DNA from: Mycolicibacterium sp. YH-1
GTDB lineage: Bacteria > Actinomycetota > Actinomycetes > Mycobacteriales > Mycobacteriaceae
Assembly (NCBI RefSeq): GCF_022557175.1
Contig: NZ_CP092915.1
Span: 2,046,001 to 2,110,000, forward strand
Length of the DNA stretch: 64,000 nt
Direction: 5' to 3'
Part shown: piece after piece, positions 9,042 to 18,507 of the stretch
Layout of the letters: each line of letters begins with the position of its first letter
Numbering within the stretch: the stretch's first letter is position 1
The notes under the pieces: generated by a model
What the model was told of the DNA's origin: nothing
The model's input: the letters and a program-made list of their open reading frames with translations, nothing else
Databases searched by the model: none
Made by a program: the position numbers and the translations under genes

Positions 9042-10070
9042 ATGCATGCGAGCATGTCAAGAACCCTGTGGCGCCTCGGATTCTTCGTAACTGTGTGTGC
9101 CGCAGGAGCATTCGCGCTGATTTTGATCTTCGGCCAGTTGCGATTCGAACCAAAAGTGACCTACCACGCCATCTTTGCCACCGTGGGTGGCCTTGAGGCG
9201 GGCGACTTCGTCCGAGTTGCTGGCGTGGAGGTTGGCAAGGTCATGAGCACGGTCGTGCGAGACGACGGCACCGTCGATGTCGACTTCAGCACCGATGACA
9301 CGGTGAAACTGACCACCGACACACAAGCGGTCATCCGCTACGACGATCTCATCGGTGGGCGCCACCTGGCCTTGGAGAAGGGGACCGGAGGAACCGAGAG
9401 GCTGGCGGCGGGCGGCACCATTCCGCTCGGGTCCACCGCACCGGCACTGGACCTCGACGCCCTCATCGGTGGTTTCCGTCCCTTGTTCCGGGCTTTGGAT
9501 CCCGACCAGGTCAACGCGCTGTCCAGTCAACTCATCATGGCGTTCCAGGGCCAGGGCGCCACGATTGGCGCGGTGCTGGACCAGACAGCAGCGTTGACCA
9601 GCACGCTGGCGGACCGCGATCAGCTCATCGGAGCAGTCATCAACAACCTCAGTTCGGTCCTCGGGTCGTTCGGCAACCGCAGCGAGCAGTTCGGCGCAGC
9701 TGTCGACTCACTCGCTGAACTTGTGCACGGTCTCGAGGCACGCAAGCAAGACCTTTCCAACGGCATCGCGTACGCCAACGCTGCGTCGAAGTCCATCGCC
9801 GACCTTCTCCGTGAGGCACGTCCGCCATTGAAGACGGTCCTCGACCAGACCGACCGCAGCTCCAGCGTCGTTCTGGCCGATCACGAGTACGTCGACAACC
9901 TGTTGGCCACGCTGCCCGACGCCTACAAGCTCGTCGGCCGGCAAGGACTGTACGGCGACTTCTTCAGTTTCTACATGTGCGACTTGGTGCTCAAGCTCAA
10001 CGGCAAGGGTGGACACCCGACATACGTCAAGGTCGCCGGCCAGTCTTCGGGAAGGTGTACACCGAAATGA
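9042..10070 (+). CDS. mceB: MceB, Mce-family protein
   Basis: A 342-residue Mce protein: membrane anchor at residues 12-32, then the MCE domain (VTYHAIFATVGGLEAGDFV, RVAGVEVGKV), helical region, and a short C-terminus with Cys in MCDLVLKL and RCTPK. AAGGAAGGAG precedes the ATG at 9042; a second ATG at 9054 would also work. This is the shortest Mce subunit here, as is usual for MceB. It overlaps mceC by four bases (ATGA). Confidence 0.93.
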   Translation: MHASMSRTLWRLGFFVTVCAAGAFALILIFGQLRFEPKVTYHAIFATVGGLEAGDFVRVAGVEVGKVMSTVVRDDGTVDVDFSTDDTVKLTTDTQAVIRYDDLIGGRHLALEKGTGGTERLAAGGTIPLGSTAPALDLDALIGGFRPLFRALDPDQVNALSSQLIMAFQGQGATIGAVLDQTAALTSTLADRDQLIGAVINNLSSVLGSFGNRSEQFGAAVDSLAELVHGLEARKQDLSNGIAYANAASKSIADLLREARPPLKTVLDQTDRSSSVVLADHEYVDNLLATLPDAYKLVGRQGLYGDFFSFYMCDLVLKLNGKGGHPTYVKVAGQSSGRCTPK

Positions 10071-11422
10071 AGCCTTTCCGTGAACGCAACCTCGCCGTCA
10101 TCGGCGCAATCGGCGTCGCCGTCCTGGTCGTGGCCACCCTGATCGGATTCAACCTCAAACGGTTGACGCTCCTGTCGCCGACCAACACGTACTCGGCGTA
10201 CTTCGCCGAAGCCGGGGGGTTGACCACGGGTGCAGCCGTACAGGTCTCGGGCGTCAAAGCCGGGAACGTGCAGACGATCGCGCTCAAGCCTGCCGGCGTC
10301 CTGGTCGAGTTCACCGTGGATAGCGACATCCGCCTCGGCGACAGGTCGGAAGCGGCCATCAAAACGATGAGCCTGTTGGGCAACAAGATCGTCGAGATCA
10401 CTCCTCGCGGGGAGGGCACGGTGCGCGGGACCATCCCGATGGAACGAACTACCTCGCCATACCAGTTGCCTGACGCGCTGGGTGATCTCTCCTCAACGAT
10501 CAGCGGCCTGAACACCACCCAACTCTCCGACTCGTTGGCGACGCTGTCGACGACTTTGAAGAACACACCCCCGCAGATCCGCGCGGCAGTAGAGGGCGTG
10601 GCCAGGTTCTCCGACACCATCAATCAGCGGGACGCCAATCTACGCAATCTCTTGGCCAGCGCCAGCAAGGCCACGACCGTGCTGTCACAACGCACCGACG
10701 AGGTGGTGCGCCTTATTCACGACACGAACGCACTGTTGGCTGAACTGCGTATGCAGAACGCCGCCCTGGACCGGATCTCGGGCAATGTCTCGGCGCTTTC
10801 CCAGCAGGTGAAGGGTTTGATCGCGGAGAACCGTCAGAGCCTCAAACCCACACTCGACAGGCTCAACGGGGTGCTGACCTTGATCGACAATCGCAAGAGC
10901 GAGGTACAGAAGTCGATCAAGGGCTTCCATATCTACGCGTTGTCGCTGGGCGAGGCCTTGGCATCAGGCCCGTTCTTCAAGGCCTATGTGGCCAACCTGC
11001 TCCCTGGCCAGTTCCTTCAGCCGTTCATCGATTCCGCGTTCTCCGACCTGGGGCTCGACCCCAACGTGCTGTCACCGACCGAACGCACCGATCCCCAGAC
11101 CGGGCAGCCAGGCACGCCGCCGCTACCACTCCCGATGCCGCGGACCGGCCAGGGAGGCGAGCCCAATCTGACTCTGCCCGACGCGATCAGCGGCAATCCA
11201 ACTGATCGCCAGTGCGGGCCGCCCGGCGTGCCGCTGCCCGGCCCGGGCTGCTACCCCGCCCGAGAGCCGTTGCCGGCGCCTGCGCCGGGGGGGCCGCCAC
11301 CGGGGCCACCCGCACCGGGAATCGGCAATGGTCCGAACGAGGACGCGATTCCGCCGCTCTACGTCCCGGCGCCGGGAGAAGTTCCCGCACCGCCGGCCAG
11401 CAATGAGGACATTGGCCGATGA
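10067..11422 (+). CDS. mceC: MceC, Mce-family protein
   Basis: A 451-residue Mce protein. The membrane anchor lies at residues 8-27, the MCE domain begins near TYSAYFAEAGGLTTGA, and a long helical region follows. The last 110 residues are rich in Pro and Gly with scattered Cys. The ATG at 10067 overlaps the mceB stop and the end overlaps mceD, so all three are probably translated together. An upstream extension to 9977 lies inside mceB and is not used. Confidence 0.93.
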   Translation: MKPFRERNLAVIGAIGVAVLVVATLIGFNLKRLTLLSPTNTYSAYFAEAGGLTTGAAVQVSGVKAGNVQTIALKPAGVLVEFTVDSDIRLGDRSEAAIKTMSLLGNKIVEITPRGEGTVRGTIPMERTTSPYQLPDALGDLSSTISGLNTTQLSDSLATLSTTLKNTPPQIRAAVEGVARFSDTINQRDANLRNLLASASKATTVLSQRTDEVVRLIHDTNALLAELRMQNAALDRISGNVSALSQQVKGLIAENRQSLKPTLDRLNGVLTLIDNRKSEVQKSIKGFHIYALSLGEALASGPFFKAYVANLLPGQFLQPFIDSAFSDLGLDPNVLSPTERTDPQTGQPGTPPLPLPMPRTGQGGEPNLTLPDAISGNPTDRQCGPPGVPLPGPGCYPAREPLPAPAPGGPPPGPPAPGIGNGPNEDAIPPLYVPAPGEVPAPPASNEDIGR

Positions 11423-12753
11423 CCAGACGACACAACATCCGCATCGCGCTGGCGATCGCCTTGACCGTACTTCTGGTTTCCGGCGGGTACCTGGCCGTGG
11501 TCGCCGTCGGCTCCGCCGCTCATCGACAGATCGTCGCGTACTTCGAGAACAGCAACGGTGTATTCGTTGGTGACGACGTACGCATCCGCGGTGTCAACGT
11601 CGGCAAGATCGAGAGCATCGAACCCGAGCCGGAAAGGGTGAAGATCTCCTTCTGGATCGATGACAAGTACGCCGTGCCCGCGGACGTCAAGGCCGCAATC
11701 CTGTCGCCCACGCTCGTGACTTCGCGCGCCATCCAGCTCACTCCGCCCTACGTCAGCGGCGCGATGCTGCCCAACAACGCCGTCATCCCGGACAGCCGCA
11801 CAGCCGTACCCCTCGAGTTCGACGACCTCCGCGCGCAATTGGAGAAGCTCACCAACTCCCTGCAACCGACCCAACCCGGCGGTGTGAGCGCCCTCGGCGA
11901 ATTCGTGAACACCGCTGCGGACAATCTCCGCGGTCAGGGACCGGCCATTCGCGACTCGATCATCAAGCTGTCGCAGACGGTCTCGGCCCTTGGCGACCAC
12001 AGCGACGACATCTTCACCAGCGTGAAGAACCTCTCGATGCTCGTCTCGGCCCTCGACGGCAGCACCGATCTGATCGTGCAACTCAATCAGAATCTTGCGT
12101 CGGTCTCGGGTGCTCTGGCCGACGACCCCGGCGAAGTTGCCGATGCCGCACGCGATCTGAACGCCGTCGTGGGTGACGTGCAGGCATTCGTCGCCGAGAA
12201 CCGCGAGACGCTGGGGACGACCACCGACAAGTTGACCTCGCTTTCCCAGGTGGCCCACGACAGCCTCGCCGATATCAAACAACTTCTGCACGTCGCTCCG
12301 ACCGCGCTGTCGAACTTCGTGAACATCTACCAACCCGCTCAGGGCACCTTCAGCGGCGTCCTCGCTCCGACCATGTTCGCCAACCCGATCTCGTTCCTGT
12401 GCGGCGCAATACAAGCGGCGTCGCGGTTCAATGCCGAACAATCATCGAAGCTGTGTGTGCAATACCTGGCGCCGATCATCAAGAACCGGCAATACAACTT
12501 CTTACCGATGGGTCTCAACCCATTCGTGGGCGCCACTGCTCGTCCGAATGAGGTCACTTACAGCGAGGATTGGATGAGACCGGATTACGTCCCGCCGCAG
12601 CCCGCCACACCGGCCACACCGGCAACCGCCGCCTCGGTTCCGGCGCCCCTGCCTGCAGAGGCCCCACCGCCTCCCGAACCGGCGGAGGCCGCGACGACCG
12701 ACCCCCAGGCCGGCCTACAAGGCATGATGGTGCCGCCCGGAGGCGGGTCGTGA
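11419..12753 (+). CDS. mceD: MceD, Mce-family protein
   Basis: A 444-residue Mce protein with a membrane anchor at residues 8-30 and an MCE domain (VAYFENSNGVFVGDDVRIRG, VNVGKIESI). The helical domain follows, then a conserved segment with FLCGAIQAASRFN and an Ala/Pro-rich tail from about residue 390. It overlaps both neighbours by four bases. Confidence 0.93.
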   Translation: MTRRHNIRIALAIALTVLLVSGGYLAVVAVGSAAHRQIVAYFENSNGVFVGDDVRIRGVNVGKIESIEPEPERVKISFWIDDKYAVPADVKAAILSPTLVTSRAIQLTPPYVSGAMLPNNAVIPDSRTAVPLEFDDLRAQLEKLTNSLQPTQPGGVSALGEFVNTAADNLRGQGPAIRDSIIKLSQTVSALGDHSDDIFTSVKNLSMLVSALDGSTDLIVQLNQNLASVSGALADDPGEVADAARDLNAVVGDVQAFVAENRETLGTTTDKLTSLSQVAHDSLADIKQLLHVAPTALSNFVNIYQPAQGTFSGVLAPTMFANPISFLCGAIQAASRFNAEQSSKLCVQYLAPIIKNRQYNFLPMGLNPFVGATARPNEVTYSEDWMRPDYVPPQPATPATPATAASVPAPLPAEAPPPPEPAEAATTDPQAGLQGMMVPPGGGS

Positions 12754-13889
12754 ACGGCACATCCCGGCGGATTGCATCGCTGTCCGTCACGATGATCACT
12801 GCCGCCGCCCTCTCGGCCTGCAGCTGGAAGGGACTGAATACGCTGCAACTACCCGGTGCCCAGGGCACCGGGGACGGTGCCTACAGCATCCAGGTGCAAC
12901 TGCCCGACGTCACCAACATCCAACCGAACTCGCGTGTGCGGGTGGGGGATGTCAACGTCGGCACCGTCACCAAAGTCGAACGGCAGGATTGGCACGCTCT
13001 GTTGACCGTTCGGCTCAACGGCAACGTCGACATGCCCGCCAATTCGACTGCCGCCATCGGGCAAACAAGCCTGCTGGGCTCGCTACACGTCGAGCTGGCG
13101 GCGCCGAAGAACGCGCCCTCGAGCGGAAAATTGCACGAGGGTTCGCTGATAACGCTGGCCAACGGCAGCGCTTACCCGTCCACCGAACAAACCCTGGCGG
13201 CAACGTCGATGCTGCTCAACGGCGGCGGGATCGGCAAGATGCAGGACATCACCGTGGCGCTGACCACCGCTTTCGGCGGCGCGCGCCAAGACCAACTCCG
13301 TACCTTTCTCGACCAGTTGCAGACGTTCACCGCGCGGCTCAATGAGCAGACTCGGGACATCATCGACGCCACTGACGCCGTCAATCGTGTCGCCGGCCAA
13401 TTCGCAGCGCAACAGCCGGTGTTCGACCGAGCGCTGGACACCGTGCCGCGCGCCCTCAAGGCGCTCAACGACGAGCGCGACACACTGGTCGACGCCGTTG
13501 ACCAACTGGGCAAGTTCAGCGCTTTGGCGACCGACTCGGTCGATCAAACCAGGACCGCACTGGTGACTGAACTGCAGGATCTGGGGCCGGTCCTGAAGTC
13601 GTTGGCCGACGCGGGTCCGGCCCTGACCCGGTCGCTGGGCCTGCTGTCCACCTTTCCGTTCCCGAAGGACACCTTGACGAAATGGTTCCGCGGTGACTAC
13701 GGAAACATCAGCCTGGTCGTCGATCTCACGTTGAGTCGACTGGATTCGGCCTTGTTCACCGGCACCCGGTGGGAGGGCAACCTCACCGAGCTCGAGATGC
13801 AATGGGGCCGCACCATCGGTCAACTCCCCAGTCCATACACCTCGGCCAATCCCTTGTTGGCGCCGTACCGATTCGACCAGGGGCGCTGA
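12750..13889 (+). CDS. mceE: MceE, lipoprotein subunit of the Mce importer
   Basis: A 379-residue Mce protein carrying a lipoprotein signal: hydrophobic stretch, then the lipobox LSAC, so the Cys near residue 28 is probably acylated after cleavage. The MCE domain follows (YSIQVQLPDVTNIQPNSRV, RVGDVNVGTV). MceE is the lipoprotein member of these complexes (LprK type). The GTG at 12750 overlaps the mceD stop; the in-frame extension to 12570 is antisense-like and lacks the signal at its start. Confidence 0.93.
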   Translation: MNGTSRRIASLSVTMITAAALSACSWKGLNTLQLPGAQGTGDGAYSIQVQLPDVTNIQPNSRVRVGDVNVGTVTKVERQDWHALLTVRLNGNVDMPANSTAAIGQTSLLGSLHVELAAPKNAPSSGKLHEGSLITLANGSAYPSTEQTLAATSMLLNGGGIGKMQDITVALTTAFGGARQDQLRTFLDQLQTFTARLNEQTRDIIDATDAVNRVAGQFAAQQPVFDRALDTVPRALKALNDERDTLVDAVDQLGKFSALATDSVDQTRTALVTELQDLGPVLKSLADAGPALTRSLGLLSTFPFPKDTLTKWFRGDYGNISLVVDLTLSRLDSALFTGTRWEGNLTELEMQWGRTIGQLPSPYTSANPLLAPYRFDQGR

Positions 13890-13891
13890 CC

Positions 13892-15349
13892 ATGCATCTG
13901 AACAGAAGAGTCAAGCTGCAACTGATCTTCTTCGCCGTGGTGACGCTGGTATCGGGCACGGTGATGGCCGTGTTCGTGCTGCACGTCCCCAGCCGGTTCT
14001 TCGGTGTCGGCGAGTATCGGGTGACGGTCAACCTCCCAAAGGCCGCCGGACTCTACGACAACGCCAATGTCACGTATCGCGGCACCGAGGTCGGTCGCGT
14101 CGAAGGCTTGGCGTTGACGCCGGTCGGCGTCGATGCCGTCCTCACGATGGACTCGGCCGTGCGCATACCCGCAGATGTGCAAGTGGAGGTGCACAGCACC
14201 AACGCAGTCGGTGAGCAGTACCTCGAATTCGTCCCGCGTAGCGCGGCCGGTCGAGCGTTGAAGGACCGCGATGTCATTCCCGTCGACCGGACAACGGTTC
14301 CCCCTGACATCAACGCGTTGCTGACGGCGACCAATAAGGGCCTGTTGGCGATACCCAACGGCAACCTGCGCACCGCAATCGACGAAGCAGACGTGGCCTT
14401 CGGTGGTCTGGGACCGGAAATGTCCCGCATCGTCAACGCGACCACCAAGCTGGCTACCGACGCTCGGGCCAATCTCGATGCGATCACGACGTTGATCGAC
14501 CACAGCAAGCCGATCCTGGACACCCAGACCGATTCCGCCGATTCGATCCGGAGCTGGGCCGCCAACGTCGCCAGCGTCACCGGCCAGCTGCGCGATCACG
14601 ACGCCGACTTCCGCGGCCTGCTCAACGAGGGGCCCGGCGCGTTCAAGGAGATGAGCGGGCTGCTCGACCGAGTGCAGCCGACGTTGCCGGTACTGTTCAG
14701 CAACCTGGTGAGTGTGGCGGACGTCGCCATCACCTACCAACCCAACCTCGAGCAGATCCTGGTGTTGATGCCCCGGGCGATGGAAGCAGACCAGGGTGCG
14801 GCCCTGGCCAATCGCAACACCAAACAGGACTACAAGGGGCTCTATCTCTCGTTCAACCTCAATCTCAATCTGCCGCCGCCATGTACCACGGGCTTTCTGC
14901 CGGCCGCTCAACAGCGTGCGCCGGCCGCGGTCGACGCACCGGATCGCATCGCCGGCAGCCTCTACTGCCGGGTGCCGCAGGACTCGCCGATAGCGGTGCG
15001 CGGCGCGCGGAACCTGCCCTGTGAAACTCGGCCGGGCAAGCGGGCACCGACGGTCGAAATGTGTGAGAGCGACGAGAACTACGTGCCGCTCAACGACGGA
15101 TTCAACTGGAAGGGCGATCCCAACGCCACACTGAGCGGTCAGGGCATTCCGCAACTGCCGCCCGGCACACCTGGATCCACCGTGACTCCACCCGCTCCGA
15201 TGCCGATTGCCATTGCCGAATATGACCCCGCCAGTGGGAGTTACATCGGCCCGGACGGGCAGCAGTACACCCAATCGAATCTCGCGCGAGATGCGAAGCC
15301 ATCGACATGGCAGGACCTCATGACGCCACCACAGGAGCATCGACCGTGA
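13892..15349 (+). CDS. mceF: MceF, Mce-family protein
   Basis: A 485-residue Mce protein. The membrane anchor is at residues 8-30, the MCE domain begins at YRVTVNLPKAAGLYDNANV, a helical region follows, and the C-terminal 140 residues hold six or more Cys (PPPCTTGF, LYCRVP, LPCETR, VEMCES). These could form disulfides outside the membrane. Start two bases after mceE. The tail ends with a tyrosine-containing AEYDPASGSYIGPDGQQY motif common in MceF proteins. It overlaps the next gene by four bases. Confidence 0.93.
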   Translation: MHLNRRVKLQLIFFAVVTLVSGTVMAVFVLHVPSRFFGVGEYRVTVNLPKAAGLYDNANVTYRGTEVGRVEGLALTPVGVDAVLTMDSAVRIPADVQVEVHSTNAVGEQYLEFVPRSAAGRALKDRDVIPVDRTTVPPDINALLTATNKGLLAIPNGNLRTAIDEADVAFGGLGPEMSRIVNATTKLATDARANLDAITTLIDHSKPILDTQTDSADSIRSWAANVASVTGQLRDHDADFRGLLNEGPGAFKEMSGLLDRVQPTLPVLFSNLVSVADVAITYQPNLEQILVLMPRAMEADQGAALANRNTKQDYKGLYLSFNLNLNLPPPCTTGFLPAAQQRAPAAVDAPDRIAGSLYCRVPQDSPIAVRGARNLPCETRPGKRAPTVEMCESDENYVPLNDGFNWKGDPNATLSGQGIPQLPPGTPGSTVTPPAPMPIAIAEYDPASGSYIGPDGQQYTQSNLARDAKPSTWQDLMTPPQEHRP

Positions 15350-15984
15350 AAGTGATGCCAAAGAACCTGAAGTACGCGAAGATCCACGAGCACCACGACG
15401 ACGTCCCCGTGATCGACATCGACGCGGACGAGGCAGTCGGCGACGCGGCCGACGAGTCTTCGGGATTCGAGGGCTCGGCGCGTGCCGGGCGACAGGGCTG
15501 GAAGTCGCCGCGTCGGCTGACTGCCGTGCTGGCCGTCGCGATCGTCGTGGTTCTCGGTGGGCTCGTCGGCTATCTCGGCATGCAATTGCATCGCCTGGAG
15601 CACGCTGTCGACCAGCGAGCCGAGTTCCTGCAAGCGGCCCGCCAAGGTGCACTGAATCTGACCACCATCGACTGGCAGCATGTCGATGACGCGGTCAAGC
15701 GCATCCTCGATTCGGCCACCGGGGCGTTCCATGACGACTTCGAGAAGCGCTCTCAGCCATTCGTCGAGGTCGTGAAGCAGGCACAGTCCCACACCGAGGG
15801 CACCGTCACGATGGTTGGGCTGGAGTCGATTTCGGGCGACCAGGCCAGTGCGCTCGTGGCCGTAACGGTGAAGACCAGCAGTGGCGCTAATCCCGAGACC
15901 GCATCCAAGGCTTGGCGTATGCGAATAAGCGTTCAGAAAGTGGGTGCCGACGTGAAGGTCGCCGATGTGGAGTTCGTCCCATGA
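15346..15984 (+). CDS. Mce-associated membrane protein (Mas type)
   Basis: A 212-residue protein with an acidic cytoplasmic N-terminus, one membrane segment near residues 60-82 and an extracytoplasmic NTF2-like domain ending VKVADVEFVP. Genes of this type regularly close mce operons and are thought to stabilise the transporter. The GTG at 15346 overlaps the mceF stop and is preceded by AGGAG; an ATG at 15355 is the alternative. It overlaps its sister gene by four bases. Confidence 0.88.
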   Translation: MKVMPKNLKYAKIHEHHDDVPVIDIDADEAVGDAADESSGFEGSARAGRQGWKSPRRLTAVLAVAIVVVLGGLVGYLGMQLHRLEHAVDQRAEFLQAARQGALNLTTIDWQHVDDAVKRILDSATGAFHDDFEKRSQPFVEVVKQAQSHTEGTVTMVGLESISGDQASALVAVTVKTSSGANPETASKAWRMRISVQKVGADVKVADVEFVP

Positions 15985-16598
15985 CCACCATCGACTCCGA
16001 GGCTGTGGCCGATATCGACGAGGGTGAATCTGAAATCATCGTCCCTGGCGCCGACCCTGACGAGGTTGACGGAATCACCGCCGACACCGCGCCGACGAGT
16101 GTGCCCGCACGATGGTTGTCACGGTCGAATGTCGTCACCTTCGCTCTCTTTCCGTTGATGGTCGTCGCGCTCGTCGCGGGCGCCGGCTATTTGAAGTTCC
16201 GGGTCGGAGCGTTGACCTCTGCCGAGCAGACACGTGTGCAATCGGTTCAGGCCGCGACCGAGACCGCCATCGCCATGCTGTCCTACAGCCCCGACACCGC
16301 CGAGGCCACGCTGCACGCCGCCGAGGATCGGTTGACCGGGTCGTTTCGCGACTCATACCGGTCCCTGATCGACCAAGTCGTGATTCCCGGTGCGAAACAG
16401 AAGGCGATTGCGACGACAGCAACGGTTCCCGCCGCGGCGTCGATAACCGCAACCGAGCGGCACGCCACCGTCATGGTGTTCATCAACCAGACCATCATCG
16501 TGGGATCCGACGCGCCCACTGGTACGGCTTCGGCCGTGGAGGTGACCCTCGACAAGGTCGGTGACCGTTGGCTCGTCTCGGGATTCGATCCGAAATGA
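15981..16598 (+). CDS. Mce-associated membrane protein, second copy
   Basis: A 205-residue relative of the previous protein: acidic N-terminus, membrane segment at about residues 52-73 (FALFPLMVVALVAGAGYL), then an extracytoplasmic domain ending WLVSGFDPK. The ATG overlaps the preceding stop. It is the last gene of the ten-gene overlapping series that starts at 5995. Confidence 0.88.
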   Translation: MTTIDSEAVADIDEGESEIIVPGADPDEVDGITADTAPTSVPARWLSRSNVVTFALFPLMVVALVAGAGYLKFRVGALTSAEQTRVQSVQAATETAIAMLSYSPDTAEATLHAAEDRLTGSFRDSYRSLIDQVVIPGAKQKAIATTATVPAAASITATERHATVMVFINQTIIVGSDAPTGTASAVEVTLDKVGDRWLVSGFDPK

Positions 16599-16734
16599 TG
16601 TGGGGGAGACGATGCCTCATGAACGTGAACACGATCGGGTGTGGTAGGGCATTCTGCAATAGAGGCCCTGATGCCCGTGCCCACGCCGTCATCAGGGCTG
16701 AGGCAGAGGCTGACCTCGCCACCGGAGGTGGATG

Positions 16735-17214
16735 ATGCGACCGCTCTCTCTATCGGTGATGGCGAGCACGGTGATGGCGATAGCCGTGTCGCTGGCTCCG
16801 CCGTCCGCGGCCGACAACAAACGACTCAATGACAGCGTGGTCGCCAACGTCTATACGATTCAGCACACCGCGGGCTGCACGAACAATGTGACGATCAACG
16901 CCCAGTTGCGCCTGGCAGCGCAATGGCACACCAACGATGTGCTGAACAACCGCGCGCTCGATGGCGACATCGGCTCGGACGGCTCGACGGTGCAGGACCG
17001 CGCTCGCGCGGCCGGATACCAAGGGGCGGTCGCCGAAACCGTTGCGATAAACCCTGCCTTGGCAATCAACGGCATCGAGATCCTGAATCAATGGTACTTC
17101 CGGCCCGACTACATGAATGTCATGTCGGACTGCGGTTACACCCAGATGGGAGTCTGGTCGGAGAACAGTCTTGACCGCAGTGTCGTGGTAGCCGTCTACG
17201 GAAAGCCGGCATGA
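16735..17214 (+). CDS. Secreted CAP-domain protein
   Basis: About 159 residues with a cleavable signal peptide (hydrophobic to about residue 25, ending PPSAAD) and a small CAP/SCP-like domain containing QWHTND and a C-terminal block WYFRPDYMNVMSDCGY. Two Cys may pair. Function of such short actinobacterial CAP proteins is unknown; binding of lipid or cell-wall material is possible. The ATG at 16735 sits six bases from GGAGG and is preferred to that at 16732. A fragment of a close homologue occurs at 43895-44074. Confidence 0.8.
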   Translation: MRPLSLSVMASTVMAIAVSLAPPSAADNKRLNDSVVANVYTIQHTAGCTNNVTINAQLRLAAQWHTNDVLNNRALDGDIGSDGSTVQDRARAAGYQGAVAETVAINPALAINGIEILNQWYFRPDYMNVMSDCGYTQMGVWSENSLDRSVVVAVYGKPA

Positions 17215-17264
17215 GCGCTGAACCCGTCTTGGGTACAACGGAAATCGATGAGGAATGAGGCGTC

Positions 17265-17375
17265 ATGGATCCCAGTCCCGACTACGACATCAGTGACGAA
17301 CTCGAGTACATCTTCAATTGGCTGCCATGGGCGCTGCGCAGTGTCTATCCTCCGCCGGCCTATCCGCCGGTCTGA
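17265..17375 (+). CDS. Possible 36-residue peptide with acidic N-terminus and Pro/Tyr-rich end
   Basis: An ATG follows AGGAATGAGG and opens a frame of 36 codons: MDPSPDYDISDELEYIF, then a short aromatic middle (NWLPWALRSV) and YPPPAYPPV. The arrangement of acidic start, one amphipathic segment and proline-rich end looks peptide-like. It lies between the CAP gene and the MPT51-like gene in the same direction. No function can be given, and it could be chance. Confidence 0.4.
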   Translation: MDPSPDYDISDELEYIFNWLPWALRSVYPPPAYPPV

Positions 17376-17461
17376 TCGGACGGACCCGCGCAGCAGATGT
17401 CAGCGTTCGGCAGGCGCAGGCCGATGCCCCGTCGACCCCCACTGAAAGCGACCACCGAACA

Positions 17462-18355
17462 ATGAACTCACCCGCGCGACTTTCCGTCAGACTGCTGCGT
17501 GTCCTATTCGCATCGGTCATCGTGCTGTGTATCTGGAACGCGGCACGAGCGAGAGCCGACACCGTCGAGCTGCTGATGGTCCCGTCGGCGGCGATGGGCC
17601 GCGACATCCCCGTGGCGTTCCAGGATGGCGGTCCGCATGCGGTCGTTCTGCTGGACGCGTTCAACGGCCGTCCCGACGTCAGCAACTGGGTCGGCGTCGG
17701 TGGATTCAAAGCTTTTGTCGGCAAGGGTATCTCGGTTGCCGCGCCGGCGGGCGGCGCTTGGAGTATGTACACAAACTGGGAAGCCGACGGCGGCAAGCAG
17801 TGGGAGACGTTCCTCGCCGACGAACTGCCGAACTGGCTGGCGGCCAATAAGGGTCTCGCTCCGAACGGGCACGGCATAGTCGGCGCCGCCCAGGGTGGCA
17901 CCGCTGCGGTGACCCTTGCGGCGTTCCATCCCGACCGCTATCGCTACGCCGGGTCGCTGTCGGGTTTCATGACCCCGTCGGCCACTGCGATGAACGGCGC
18001 GATCAGCGCGGGCCTGGCCCAATTCGGTGGCGTCGACACACAGGCGATGTGGGGTGCCGCGCAACTGGGCCGGTGGAAGTGGCGCGACCCCGACGTGCAC
18101 GTCCAGCTGCTGGTGGACAACAACATCCGGCTATGGATCTTCAGCCCCGCCACGCTGACGTGCAGTGACCCCGCAGCGATGATCGGGTACTGCGACCAGG
18201 CCCAGGGCAGCAATCGCACCTTCTATTCGCACTACCGGGAACTCGGCGGTCACAACGGGCACTTCGACATACCCGAGGGTGGCCAGCATGATTGGGGCAG
18301 CTGGGGTCCGCAGCTGGTCGCGATGTCCGGCGACCTCGCATCGGCTATCCGATGA
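17462..18355 (+). CDS. MPT51-like secreted protein, non-catalytic antigen 85 relative
   Basis: A 297-residue secreted alpha/beta-hydrolase-fold protein. Signal peptide to about residue 32 (ARA-RAD), then the antigen 85 fold with HPDRYRYAGSLSGFM, WGAAQLGRWKW and GGHNGHFD. The nucleophile elbow, GLSMAG in active mycolyltransferases, reads GAAQGG at residues 141-146, so the catalytic Ser is Ala. This matches MPT51/FbpD, which binds matrix or glycan ligands rather than moving mycolate. Codon 1 is the ATG at 17462; the upstream extension overlaps the small frame. Confidence 0.85.
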   Translation: MNSPARLSVRLLRVLFASVIVLCIWNAARARADTVELLMVPSAAMGRDIPVAFQDGGPHAVVLLDAFNGRPDVSNWVGVGGFKAFVGKGISVAAPAGGAWSMYTNWEADGGKQWETFLADELPNWLAANKGLAPNGHGIVGAAQGGTAAVTLAAFHPDRYRYAGSLSGFMTPSATAMNGAISAGLAQFGGVDTQAMWGAAQLGRWKWRDPDVHVQLLVDNNIRLWIFSPATLTCSDPAAMIGYCDQAQGSNRTFYSHYRELGGHNGHFDIPEGGQHDWGSWGPQLVAMSGDLASAIR

Positions 18356-18454
18356 TTCGATTCACTCGAAACTGTTTCCGGCGCCGTGGCGGCGGATACC
18401 GCGCCACCGGCGGGCTCCAGCACATGCCCGTATCGGGCGCGTCTAGACCGTCGA

Positions 18455-18475
18455 TGAGACGTTCCGTACGTCTCA
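18455..18475. promoter_or_regulatory. Inverted repeat TGAGACGT-n5-ACGTCTCA upstream of mkl
   Basis: Perfect eight-base arms around TCCGT, 33 bases before the mkl start. The form is that of a TetR-type operator at a promoter. The TetR gene at 19688 is the nearest candidate regulator, but the link is only positional. Confidence 0.55.
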
Positions 18476-18507
18476 CTTCTATCGTCTATCGTCCGAAAGG
18501 GTAACCG

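Noticed and set aside
13820..15652. Long open frame on the minus strand opposite mceF and the first mce-associated gene
   Set aside because: Arg/Gly-rich, no family resemblance; the opposite strand carries clear Mce proteins. A by-product of GC-rich codons.
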